DNA of 50,280 nt from Comamonadaceae bacterium (GTDB taxonomy: Bacteria; Pseudomonadota; Gammaproteobacteria; Burkholderiales; Burkholderiaceae_C), in assembly GCA_947380945.1 (NCBI GenBank), contig CANCTD010000002.1, forward strand, positions 1 to 50,280. Direction: 5' to 3'. This document shows, in pieces, positions 27,252 to 34,662 of the stretch (within the stretch, counting starts at the first letter, position 1; each line of letters opens with the position of its first letter). The notes under the pieces were generated by a model. The model was not told the DNA's origin. It saw only the letters and a list, made by a program, of their open reading frames with translations, and ran no database searches. A program made the position numbers and the translations under genes.

Positions 27252-27929
27252 TTATTCCAAGGCAATGCGCAAGGCAGCCGAACCCGCCCAGGGACACAGA
27301 AAAACCGCCACTGTCAGCAGCGCCAGCAGCACCGACATATGGGCCTGTGCGCCCAGACCGCCCAGTTGCGCCTGGACGGCGCCGGCACCGAAAACCAGCA
27401 CCGGAATATAGAGGGGCAGAACCAGCAGACACAGCAAAAGCTCCGCCCCGCGCAGTCCCAGGGTCAGCGCTGCGCCCACGGCACCGATCAGCGACAAAAC
27501 CGGCGTGCCGATCAGCAAGGCCAGCATCAGCACGCCGGTAGCGTCCGTGCTGAGGTCAAACTGCAGGGCAATCACAGGGGCAACCAGCACCAGCGGCGCG
27601 CCGGTCAGCAGCCAGTGCGCAAAGACCTTGGCCGCCACCAGCAGGCCCAGCGGCGTGGGCGACAGCGCCAGTTGCTCCAGGCTGCCGTCGGCCATATCGG
27701 CGGCAAACAGACGGTGCATGGCCAGAATGCTGCTCAGCAACGCGCCCACCCAGACAATCCCCGGCCCGATCAGGCGCAAAGTGCCCAGCTCGGGCCCTAT
27801 CGCCAGGGGAAACAGCGCGGATACGACGACGAAAAAAAACAGGGGCGTGGCCACGTCGCCGGGGCGGCGCGCGGCGCTGCCGACGTCGCGGCGCAGCAGG
27901 GCCAGACAGGCACGCAGATGCCCGCTCAT
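27252..27929 (-). CDS. ccmB: Heme exporter membrane subunit CcmB
   Basis: The 225-residue protein with six predicted membrane helices starts RACLALLRRDVGSAARRPGD and contains FAADMADGSLEQLALSP, both typical of CcmB, the permease subunit of the CcmAB ABC complex. ATG 27929 overlaps the ccmA stop (ATGA). Eight extra in-frame residues upstream (to 27953) lack support. Confidence 0.94.
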   Translation of the reverse strand: MSGHLRACLALLRRDVGSAARRPGDVATPLFFFVVVSALFPLAIGPELGTLRLIGPGIVWVGALLSSILAMHRLFAADMADGSLEQLALSPTPLGLLVAAKVFAHWLLTGAPLVLVAPVIALQFDLSTDATGVLMLALLIGTPVLSLIGAVGAALTLGLRGAELLLCLLVLPLYIPVLVFGAGAVQAQLGGLGAQAHMSVLLALLTVAVFLCPWAGSAALRIALE

Positions 27930-28534
27930 GCACCCAAGCTCAGGTTCAGGCATTCCACACCCAAGGGCTGGTGGCTGGTGACCAGCGCCAGCCCGCCGGT
28001 ACGCAAGTGCCCGGCCAGCAAATCAGCCACCAGCTGCTGGGCGGGCAGGTCCAATGCGGCAAGCGGCTCGTCCAGCACCCACAGAGGCGCTGCCCGGACG
28101 ATCAGCCGCGCCAAGGCCGCACGGCGCTTCTGGCCCTGGGACAGCCGGCGCAGCGGCAGATCCCGCTGGCGGCCCAGGCCCACGCGCTGCAAGGCGTCCT
28201 CCACCTGTTGCGGGCTGGCTCTGGTGCCATCGAGCTGGCTTTGGAAGCAGAGGTTTTCGAAAGCGCTGAACTCGTCTTTCAAGCCCGGCGTGTGCCCCAG
28301 GTACACCAAATCGGCCCGGAACGCGCCCGGATCCAGGCGCGTGTCCTGGTCACGCCAGTGCACCACGCCGCTGGCCGCTTCGGCCAAGCCGCAGACGATG
28401 CGCAGCAAGGAGGTCTTGCCCGCGCCGTTGGCACCTTGTACGTGCAGGCACTGGCCAGGCTGCAACTGGAAATCCAAGCCGGTAAAAAGCCGCTTGCGGC
28501 CACGCTCGCAGGCGAGCTGCTGCACGCTCAGCAT
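27926..28534 (-). CDS. ccmA: Heme exporter ATP-binding protein CcmA
   Basis: The 202-residue ABC ATPase has Walker A GANGAGKTSLLRI, the signature LSQGQKRRAALARL and Walker B LWVLDEPLAALD. Its ATP hydrolysis releases holo-CcmE from CcmC. The ATG at 28534 (MLSVQQL) gives the family-normal N-terminus; an in-frame extension upstream runs into the hemA coding region and is rejected. The gene lies 19 bases downstream of hemA on the same strand, so cytochrome c maturation appears to be transcribed with tetrapyrrole and isoprenoid genes. Confidence 0.94.
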   Translation of the reverse strand: MLSVQQLACERGRKRLFTGLDFQLQPGQCLHVQGANGAGKTSLLRIVCGLAEAASGVVHWRDQDTRLDPGAFRADLVYLGHTPGLKDEFSAFENLCFQSQLDGTRASPQQVEDALQRVGLGRQRDLPLRRLSQGQKRRAALARLIVRAAPLWVLDEPLAALDLPAQQLVADLLAGHLRTGGLALVTSHQPLGVECLNLSLGA

Positions 28535-28553
28535 GGCGCACCCCGCCCCGCAG

Positions 28554-29813
28554 TTAACGCCGCCGACCGAGGAAAAAACGCTGCACGCTGCCGCAGGCCT
28601 GTGTGCGGGCCTCGGCTTCGGCGCTGCGCAGTTCGTGCAGGGCACCGTGCAGCATTTTTTGGGTCAGGCCGCGCGACATGGTCTCCAGTACCGCCGCCGC
28701 ATCCTCGCCCCGTTCGAGCTGCTTGAGGGCGCGCGCCAGTTCGGCACGGCGCCACTGGTCGGTCTGCTCCTGCACCTGCTTGATGAGGGGCACGGTGTTG
28801 CGCTGTTCCATCCAGTGGGAGAATGCTTTGACGCCACCGTCGATGATGGTCTCCGCCTGCGCCACCGCCGCGTGGCGCTGCGCCTGCCCGGTTTTGACCA
28901 CATGGGCCAAGTCGTCCACCGTGTACAGGTAGGCATCGTTCAGGGATTTGACTTCCATTTCGATGTCGCGCGGCACGGCCAGATCGACCAGAAACATGGG
29001 CCGGCGTTTGCGCTTTTTCAGCGCCCGCTCGACCGCGCCCAGACCGATGATCGGCAGCGTGCTTGCCGTACAGCTCACCACAATGTCGAACTCGTGCAAA
29101 CGCTCGGGCAGCTCGGCCAGCGCCATGGCCTGCGCGCCGAACTGCGCGGCCAATTGCTCGCCGCGCGCACGGGTGCGGTTGGAGATCACCATGGCAAGCG
29201 GCTTCTTGGCGGCGAAATGGGTGGCGCATAGCGCGATCATCTCACCTGCGCCTACAAACAAAATCCGGGTCCGGTCCAGGTTTTCAAACAATTGCCCCGC
29301 CAGGCGCACGGCCGCAGCAGCCATGCTGATGGAATGGGCACCGATTTCGGTGGCGCTGCGCACCTCCTTGGCGACCGAAAACGAACGCTGGAACAGCTGG
29401 TTGAGCGTGGTTCCCAGCGCCCCGGCGTCCGACGCAGCGCGCACGGCGTCTTTCATCTGACCCAGAATTTGCGGTTCGCCCAGCACCATGGAATTGAGCC
29501 CGCTGGCGACCCGGAAAGCGTGGCGGGCGGCGTGTTCGTCCTGGTGGCTGTAGCTGTATTCGCGCAGCGCCTGGGCTTGCACGCCACCGGCCTGCGCCAG
29601 CCAGTCCAGGGTTTGCGGCATGTGCTCGGGGCCGCCTGAACAGTACATCTCGGTGCGGTTGCAGGTCGAGAGAATCGCCGCCTCCAGGTGCGGGCTGACG
29701 GCGCTGCGCAAATGGTCGAGCTGCTGTCCGATCTGGTCCAGCGCGAACGCAAAGCGCCCGCGCACGTCCACAGGCGCAGTGTGGTGGTTCAGCCCTATGG
29801 CCCAGACCGCCAT
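28554..29813 (-). CDS. hemA: Glutamyl-tRNA reductase
   Basis: The 419-residue enzyme reduces glutamyl-tRNA(Glu) to glutamate-1-semialdehyde, the committed step of the C5 route to 5-aminolevulinate, heme and bacteriochlorophyll. The catalytic Cys51 lies in ILSTCNRTEMYC; the N-terminal GLNHHTAPVDVR and the NADPH domain segment ILFVGAGEMIALCATHF are characteristic. Use of the C5 pathway fits beta- and gammaproteobacteria and differs from alphaproteobacterial phototrophs, which use 5-aminolevulinate synthase. The ATG lies 2 bases after the dxs stop (TGA-GC-ATG), so dxs and hemA are tightly coupled. Confidence 0.97.
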   Translation of the reverse strand: MAVWAIGLNHHTAPVDVRGRFAFALDQIGQQLDHLRSAVSPHLEAAILSTCNRTEMYCSGGPEHMPQTLDWLAQAGGVQAQALREYSYSHQDEHAARHAFRVASGLNSMVLGEPQILGQMKDAVRAASDAGALGTTLNQLFQRSFSVAKEVRSATEIGAHSISMAAAAVRLAGQLFENLDRTRILFVGAGEMIALCATHFAAKKPLAMVISNRTRARGEQLAAQFGAQAMALAELPERLHEFDIVVSCTASTLPIIGLGAVERALKKRKRRPMFLVDLAVPRDIEMEVKSLNDAYLYTVDDLAHVVKTGQAQRHAAVAQAETIIDGGVKAFSHWMEQRNTVPLIKQVQEQTDQWRRAELARALKQLERGEDAAAVLETMSRGLTQKMLHGALHELRSAEAEARTQACGSVQRFFLGRRR

Positions 29814-29815
29814 GC

Positions 29816-31720
29816 TCAGGCCACCCGCCGTTTGCTCATGTCATAGACCGCCGGATGGCGCGCGCGCTCCAGCACCTCCGCGAACCGGGCGCGAACAGAG
29901 GCCTCGATGCCAGTGGCATCCAGACCCATTTGCGCCAGCAGCTTGGCCGGGTCACCGTGCTCGGTGAAGCCGTCGCGGATGCCCATGCGCAGTACCGGAA
30001 TGCCCAGGCCGGCGTCGGCCAGGTATTCCAGCACCGCCGATCCCGCACCCCCCATCAGCGCGCCCTCTTCCACGGTCACCAGCGCCATGTGCTCGGCCGC
30101 CATGCGCGCCAGCATGGCGGTATCCAGCGGCTTGGCCCAGCGCATATTGACCACGCTGGCGTCCAGCGCCTCGCCCGCAGCCAGCGCCGGGTACAACAGG
30201 GTGCCGAAGGCCAAAATGGCGATGGTTTTTCCGCTGCGCCGCTGCTCGGCCTGACCAAAGGGCAGGGGCGACAAATCGGCTTGCACCGCCACGCCCGCCC
30301 CCGCACCCCGCGGGTAGCGCACCGCCACCGTGTGGTCCTGCTGGTAGGCGGTGGTGAGCAACTGGCGGCATTCGTTTTCGTCGGCCGGGCAGGCGATGCT
30401 GACATCGGGCACGCAGCGCAAAAAGGGAATATCAAAAACCCCGGCGTGCGTCGCCCCGTCGGCTCCGACGATGCCGGCGCGGTCCAGCGCCAAAACCATG
30501 GGCAGCTTTTGCAAGGCCACGTCATGGATCAGCTGGTCGTAGGCCCGCTGCAAAAAGGTGGAATAAATCGCCACCACCGGGCGCATGCCTTCGCAGGCCA
30601 GCCCGGCGGCAAAGGTCAGCGCGTGCTGCTCGGCAATGCCCACGTCGTAGAAGCGGTCGGGAAAGCGGCGGTCAAACTCCACCATGCCCGAACCCTCGCG
30701 CATGGCCGGGGTGATGGCCACCAGCTTGGGATCGCAGGCCGCCATATCGCACAACCATTGGCCGAAGACATGGGTAAAGGTCGGCTTTTGCGGCGTAGTG
30801 GCGGGTTGAAGGCCCACGGCAGGATCAAACTTGCCCGGCCCGTGGTATGCCACCGGATCGGCCTCGGCCAAGGCGTAACCATGGCCCTTCTGGGTGACCA
30901 CATGCAAAAACTGCGGGCCGCTGGCGTTGCGCACCTTGTGCAAGGCGTTGACCAGTGCGTCGATGTCGTGGCCATCCACCGGACCGACGTAGTTGAAGCC
31001 CAGCTCCTCGAAAATAGTGGGGAAACCGGCTGCGCGGCGCGCCTGCGCCTCAATTTGTTTGGCCAGCTCGCGCAGGGGTGGCGCCACCTGCAAAACCACC
31101 TTGCCGGTTTCGCGCACCGCCGAATAAAAACTGCCGCTGAGCAGCTTGCCCAGATAGCGGTTGAGCGCGCCCACCGGCGGGCTGATGGACATGTCGTTGT
31201 CGTTGAGGATGACCAGCATGCGCGCCTTGCTGATGCCCGCGTTGTTCATGGCCTCGTAGGCCATGCCAGCGGTCATGGAGCCGTCGCCGATGATGGCGAC
31301 CGCGTGGCGGTCGGAGCCCTGGTGCTGGGCCGCCAGCGCCATGCCCAAAGCCGCCGAAATACTGGTGGACGAGTGCGCGGTGCCGAAGGTGTCGAACGCG
31401 CTTTCGCAGCGGCGCGGAAAACCGCTCAGGCCGCCCTGCTGGCGCAGGGTCGACATGCGCTCGCGCCGCCCGGTGAGAATCTTGTGCGCATAGGTCTGGT
31501 GGCCCACGTCCCAGACCAGCCGGTCTTCGGGGGTGTTGTAGACATAGTGCAATGCAACCGTCAGTTCAACGGTTCCCAAATTGGAACTGAGGTGCCCGCC
31601 GGTCCTGGACACGCTGTCCAGCAAAAAGGCGCGCAACTGGTCGGCCAGCGCGCGCAGCTGTCCGCGCGGCAGGCGTCGCAAATCCGCGGGCCCTTGTATC
31701 GATTCAAGTAAATTTTCCAT
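29816..31720 (-). CDS. dxs: 1-deoxy-D-xylulose-5-phosphate synthase
   Basis: The 634-residue thiamine diphosphate enzyme condenses pyruvate and glyceraldehyde-3-phosphate in the first step of the MEP isoprenoid pathway, feeding carotenoids, quinones and the geranylgeranyl tail of bacteriochlorophyll. Evidence includes [37 protein letters not shown], the ThDP motif [18 protein letters not shown] and the transketolase C-terminal segment [20 protein letters not shown] 31720 is preceded by AGGA at 8-base spacing; a GTG at 31741 is in frame but lies upstream of the regulatory box. The start is overlapped by a perfect PpsR box. It is first in the run dxs-hemA-ccmABCDE. Confidence 0.97.
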   Translation of the reverse strand: MENLLESIQGPADLRRLPRGQLRALADQLRAFLLDSVSRTGGHLSSNLGTVELTVALHYVYNTPEDRLVWDVGHQTYAHKILTGRRERMSTLRQQGGLSGFPRRCESAFDTFGTAHSSTSISAALGMALAAQHQGSDRHAVAIIGDGSMTAGMAYEAMNNAGISKARMLVILNDNDMSISPPVGALNRYLGKLLSGSFYSAVRETGKVVLQVAPPLRELAKQIEAQARRAAGFPTIFEELGFNYVGPVDGHDIDALVNALHKVRNASGPQFLHVVTQKGHGYALAEADPVAYHGPGKFDPAVGLQPATTPQKPTFTHVFGQWLCDMAACDPKLVAITPAMREGSGMVEFDRRFPDRFYDVGIAEQHALTFAAGLACEGMRPVVAIYSTFLQRAYDQLIHDVALQKLPMVLALDRAGIVGADGATHAGVFDIPFLRCVPDVSIACPADENECRQLLTTAYQQDHTVAVRYPRGAGAGVAVQADLSPLPFGQAEQRRSGKTIAILAFGTLLYPALAAGEALDASVVNMRWAKPLDTAMLARMAAEHMALVTVEEGALMGGAGSAVLEYLADAGLGIPVLRMGIRDGFTEHGDPAKLLAQMGLDATGIEASVRARFAEVLERARHPAVYDMSKRRVA

Positions 31721-31722
31721 GC

Positions 31723-31740
31723 TGTCAATCCTAATTGACA
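31723..31740. promoter_or_regulatory. PpsR/CrtJ box between dxs and bchC
   Basis: TGTCAATCCTAATTGACA is a perfect TGT-N12-ACA box with near-complete dyad symmetry. It ends 3 bases before the dxs start codon and includes the -35 hexamer of the predicted bchC promoter, so it could control both divergent genes. Confidence 0.87.
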
Positions 31741-31763
31741 CTTATGATGTAAATTACTGTAAC
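31735..31763 (+). promoter_or_regulatory. Predicted sigma-70 promoter of bchC
   Basis: TTGACA (31735-31740), a 17-base spacer and TGTAAC (31758-31763, four of six matches) form a promoter laid out like that of puc. Transcription would start near 31770, leaving a leader of about 114 bases before bchC. Confidence 0.62.
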
Positions 31764-31764
31764 A
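31748..31764. promoter_or_regulatory. Degenerate second PpsR-like box (TGT-N11-ACA)
   Basis: TGT (31748-31750) and ACA (31762-31764) are separated by 11 instead of 12 bases, 7 bases after the perfect box. It overlaps the bchC -10 element. The short spacing makes it a weaker candidate, but the pairing mirrors the puc promoter. Confidence 0.45.
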
Positions 31765-31883
31765 AGAATCTGACGTTCGTCAAGGCGGTTTTCCCCGAAT
31801 TCGGCTGATTGGTAAAAATATTTCCGGGGCAGCCCTGCTGGCGTCGGCTTTTTGCGTGCATTCCCCAACCCGAGGCCCCGCCC

Positions 31884-32855
31884 ATGTCCCACGCCGCTGC
31901 GCGCCACGCCCGCGCCATCGTTTTCGTCAGCCCCCAGGTGCTGGAGTTGCGAACGCTGCAGCTCGCCGAGATGGGCCCGTTCGACGTCGAGGTCGAAGTC
32001 GCCTTCAGCGGCATCAGCACCGGCACCGAACGCCTGCTTTGGGACGGCACCATGCCGCCTTTCCCCGGCCTGTCCTACCCGCTGGTGCCGGGCTACGAAT
32101 CCGTCGGCACCGTGGTGCGCCGGGGCGCTGACGCCAAGCTGGACATTGGTGAGACCGTATTTGTGCCGGGCTCCTACAGCTTCAAGGAGGCGGCCAATGT
32201 CTTTGGCGGCGCAGCCGAGCGCCTGATCCTGGCCGACAGCCGCGCCGTGCGCCTGCCTGCGGGCATAGGCGCACGCGGCGTGCTGCTCGCCCTGGCCGCC
32301 ACCGCCTACCACGCGATGTCCGGCGGACGCCACGACCTGCCCTTGGGCGTGCCCGACCTGGTCATAGGCCACGGCGTGATGGGGCGGCTGCTGGCGCGCC
32401 TCACCTTGGCCCTGGATATGCCGCCGCCCACGGTCTGGGAAACGCAAGCCCAGCGCCGCACAGGCGCGCACGGCTACCCCGTCATCCACCCCGACGAAGA
32501 CAGCCGCAAAAATTACCGCGGCGTCTACGACGTCAGCGGCGACGCCGGCTTGCTCAACACCCTGATCGGGCGGCTGCAGCCCGGCGGCGGTGGCGAGGTG
32601 GTCTTGGCCGGCTTTTACAAAGAGGATCTGCGCTTTGCCTACGCCCCCGCCTTTATGCGCGAGGCACGCATACGCATCGCGGCCCAGTGGTCGCCGGGCG
32701 ATCTGGTGGCGGTGACTGCGCTGGTGCAGCAGGGAAAACTCGATCTGGATGGTCTGATTACCCATACCGAAAGCCCGGATAAGGCGCAGGCGGCCTATGC
32801 CACCGCGTTTGGCGATCCAACTTGCCTGAAAATGGTGCTGGCTTGGCAAACATGA
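31884..32855 (+). CDS. bchC: 3-hydroxyethyl bacteriochlorophyllide a dehydrogenase
   Basis: This 323-residue oxidoreductase of the medium-chain dehydrogenase-like BchC family oxidises the C3 hydroxyethyl group to the acetyl group of bacteriochlorophyll a. Typical segments are FSGISTGTERLLWDG, YPLVPGYESVG and VIGHGVMGRLLARLTLAL, the NAD-binding turn. ATG 31884 is preceded by GAGG at 8-base spacing; the in-frame extension from 31809 lies in the regulatory region. In many purple bacteria bchC is followed by bchXYZ; here an NnrU-family gene and bchIDO follow instead. Confidence 0.94.
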   Translation: MSHAAARHARAIVFVSPQVLELRTLQLAEMGPFDVEVEVAFSGISTGTERLLWDGTMPPFPGLSYPLVPGYESVGTVVRRGADAKLDIGETVFVPGSYSFKEAANVFGGAAERLILADSRAVRLPAGIGARGVLLALAATAYHAMSGGRHDLPLGVPDLVIGHGVMGRLLARLTLALDMPPPTVWETQAQRRTGAHGYPVIHPDEDSRKNYRGVYDVSGDAGLLNTLIGRLQPGGGGEVVLAGFYKEDLRFAYAPAFMREARIRIAAQWSPGDLVAVTALVQQGKLDLDGLITHTESPDKAQAAYATAFGDPTCLKMVLAWQT

Positions 32856-32888
32856 TGTCCGTGTTGCGGCCGCCAGCGGGGAGCTGAT

Positions 32889-33494
32889 ATGGAAATGCTG
32901 ATAGGCGGTTTGGTGGTTTTTCTGGGCGTGCACGCCTTGCGCGTGTGGGGCGAGGGCCTGCGCAGTGCGCTGTTGCTGCGCCTGGGGCCTATGGGTTTCA
33001 AGGCTGCCTATTCGCTGGTGTCGCTGGGAGGTTTTTACCTGCTCATCGTCGGTTACGGGCAGGCACGGCTGGAACCAATCCCCCTGTGGACACCGCCGCG
33101 CGGCACGGCGCATGCCACGCTGGCGCTGATGTGGCTGTCCATGGTGCTTTTGGCAGCCGCAGAGGTTCCGCGTAACGCCATCAAGGCGCGCCTGCGCCAC
33201 CCCATGGTCTTGGGCGTCAAAGTCTGGGCCCTGGCCCATATCCTGGCCAACGGCACGCTGCACGATGTGCTGTTGTTCGGTGGCTTTCTGGTGTGGGCGG
33301 TGCTGAGTTTTCGCGCCGCACGCCAGCGCGACCGTGCAGCCCGCGAAGCCGGTGACATGGCTGAGATCCTGCCCGTATCCACCGCCGCCACGGTGGGCAC
33401 CGTGCTGATCGGCACAGCCGCCTGGGCCGCATTCATTCTGGTGGTGCACGTCTGGCTGATTGGCGTGGCCCCTGTTGCCGGCATGGCGCTCTGA
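32889..33494 (+). CDS. NnrU family membrane protein
   Basis: The 201-residue protein has about six hydrophobic segments and matches the NnrU family: VVFLGVHALRVWGEGLR, FKAAYSLVSLGGFYLLIVGYGQAR, and the conserved HPMVLGVKVWALAHILANGT with its histidines. NnrU was named from nitric-oxide-linked gene clusters, and the plant and cyanobacterial relative Z-ISO is a heme-dependent zeta-carotene isomerase; which of these activities applies here is unknown. GGGAG stands 5 bases before the ATG. It sits between bchC (33 bases upstream) and bchI (44 bases downstream) on the same strand, so it is probably co-expressed with photosynthesis genes. Confidence 0.86.
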   Translation: MEMLIGGLVVFLGVHALRVWGEGLRSALLLRLGPMGFKAAYSLVSLGGFYLLIVGYGQARLEPIPLWTPPRGTAHATLALMWLSMVLLAAAEVPRNAIKARLRHPMVLGVKVWALAHILANGTLHDVLLFGGFLVWAVLSFRAARQRDRAAREAGDMAEILPVSTAATVGTVLIGTAAWAAFILVVHVWLIGVAPVAGMAL

Positions 33495-33538
33495 CACTCC
33501 ACGCACTACCGCACCCCCGATCACCCGAGAGCACACCT

Positions 33539-34624
33539 ATGGCACTGACTTTTCCTTTTGCGGCCATTGTTGGACAAGAAGAGATGACGCTGGCCATACA
33601 GGTCGTGGCAGTCGACCCCAGCATCGGCGGCGTCCTGGTCCTGGGCGACAGGGGCACCGGCAAGTCCACTGCCGTGCGCGCCCTGGCCGATTTGCTGCCA
33701 CCGATACAAGTCGTGCAGGCTTGCCCCTACGGCTGTGACCCGGCGGCCAAGAATCCCTGTGCCCATTGCCAGGCCGCGCGCGCGGCCTCCGGCAAGAAGC
33801 TCCCTACCCTGGAGCGGCCGGTCCCGGTGGTTGATCTGCCCCTGGGCGCCACGGAAGACCGGGTGGTCGGCGCACTGGACCTGGAAAAAGCCCTGACCCA
33901 GGGCGTCAAGGAATTTGCGCCCGGCCTGCTGGCCCAGGCCAACCGGGGCTTTTTGTATATCGACGAAGTCAATCTGCTGGAGGACCATCTGGTCGATTTG
34001 CTGATCGACGTGGCCGCATCCGGCGAGAACCTGGTCGAGCGCGAGGGCTTGAGCGTGCGCCACCCCGCCCGCTTTGTGCTGGTGGGCAGCGGCAACCCCG
34101 AAGAGGGCGAGCTGCGCCCGCAGTTGCTGGACCGCTTCGGCCTGTCGGTGGAGGTGCGCACCCCGCAAGACCTGGCTTTGCGGGTGCAGGTGATCAAACG
34201 CCGCGATGCTTTCGAGCGTGATCCGGCGGGTTTTCGCGCCGAGTGGGAAGCGGCCAACCAGAAGCTGCGCAAAAACATCCTCAAAGCCCGCAGCGCGCTG
34301 GAGCGCCTGGAAGTCGGCGACGACTTGCTGCACCTGTGCGCGGCGCTGTGCCAGAAACTGGGCACCGACGGGCTGCGTGCCGAACTCACGCTCTTGCGCA
34401 CCACCCGCGCCATGGCCGCCCTGCGCGGGGCGAAAAAAGTCACCCTGGCCCACCTGCGTGAAATTGCCCCCATGGTGCTGCGCCACCGCTTGCGGCGCAA
34501 CCCCTTGGACGACACCGGATCGAGCGTGCGGGTGCAGCGCGCCATGGACGAGGTGCTGGGTGGCGATGGGGCCAAGCCGGCGCACGCTGTAGCCAGCCCC
34601 CAACCCGGCGCAGCGCGGGGCTGA
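33539..34624 (+). CDS. bchI: Magnesium chelatase ATPase subunit I
   Basis: The 361-residue AAA+ protein forms the motor ring, with BchD, that drives Mg2+ insertion into protoporphyrin IX by BchH. Walker A is GDRGTGKST (36-44), Walker B is FLYIDEVNLLEDH (about 138-150), and DRFGLSVEV carries the sensor/arginine-finger region. Four cysteines cluster in ACPYGCDPAAKNPCAHC (61-77). It is followed by bchD after 38 bases and bchO, the usual bchIDO order. The ATG at 33539 gives the standard N-terminus FPFAAIVGQEEM. Confidence 0.97.
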   Translation: MALTFPFAAIVGQEEMTLAIQVVAVDPSIGGVLVLGDRGTGKSTAVRALADLLPPIQVVQACPYGCDPAAKNPCAHCQAARAASGKKLPTLERPVPVVDLPLGATEDRVVGALDLEKALTQGVKEFAPGLLAQANRGFLYIDEVNLLEDHLVDLLIDVAASGENLVEREGLSVRHPARFVLVGSGNPEEGELRPQLLDRFGLSVEVRTPQDLALRVQVIKRRDAFERDPAGFRAEWEAANQKLRKNILKARSALERLEVGDDLLHLCAALCQKLGTDGLRAELTLLRTTRAMAALRGAKKVTLAHLREIAPMVLRHRLRRNPLDDTGSSVRVQRAMDEVLGGDGAKPAHAVASPQPGAARG

Positions 34625-34662
34625 GGCCCGCCCGCTTTCCGCCTACCCGGCATCCTGCGCGT

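Noticed and set aside
31731-33536. 601-codon open frame on the minus strand across bchC and the NnrU gene
   Set aside because: It lies opposite two well-supported genes, has no domain pattern and its codon usage is that of an antisense frame.
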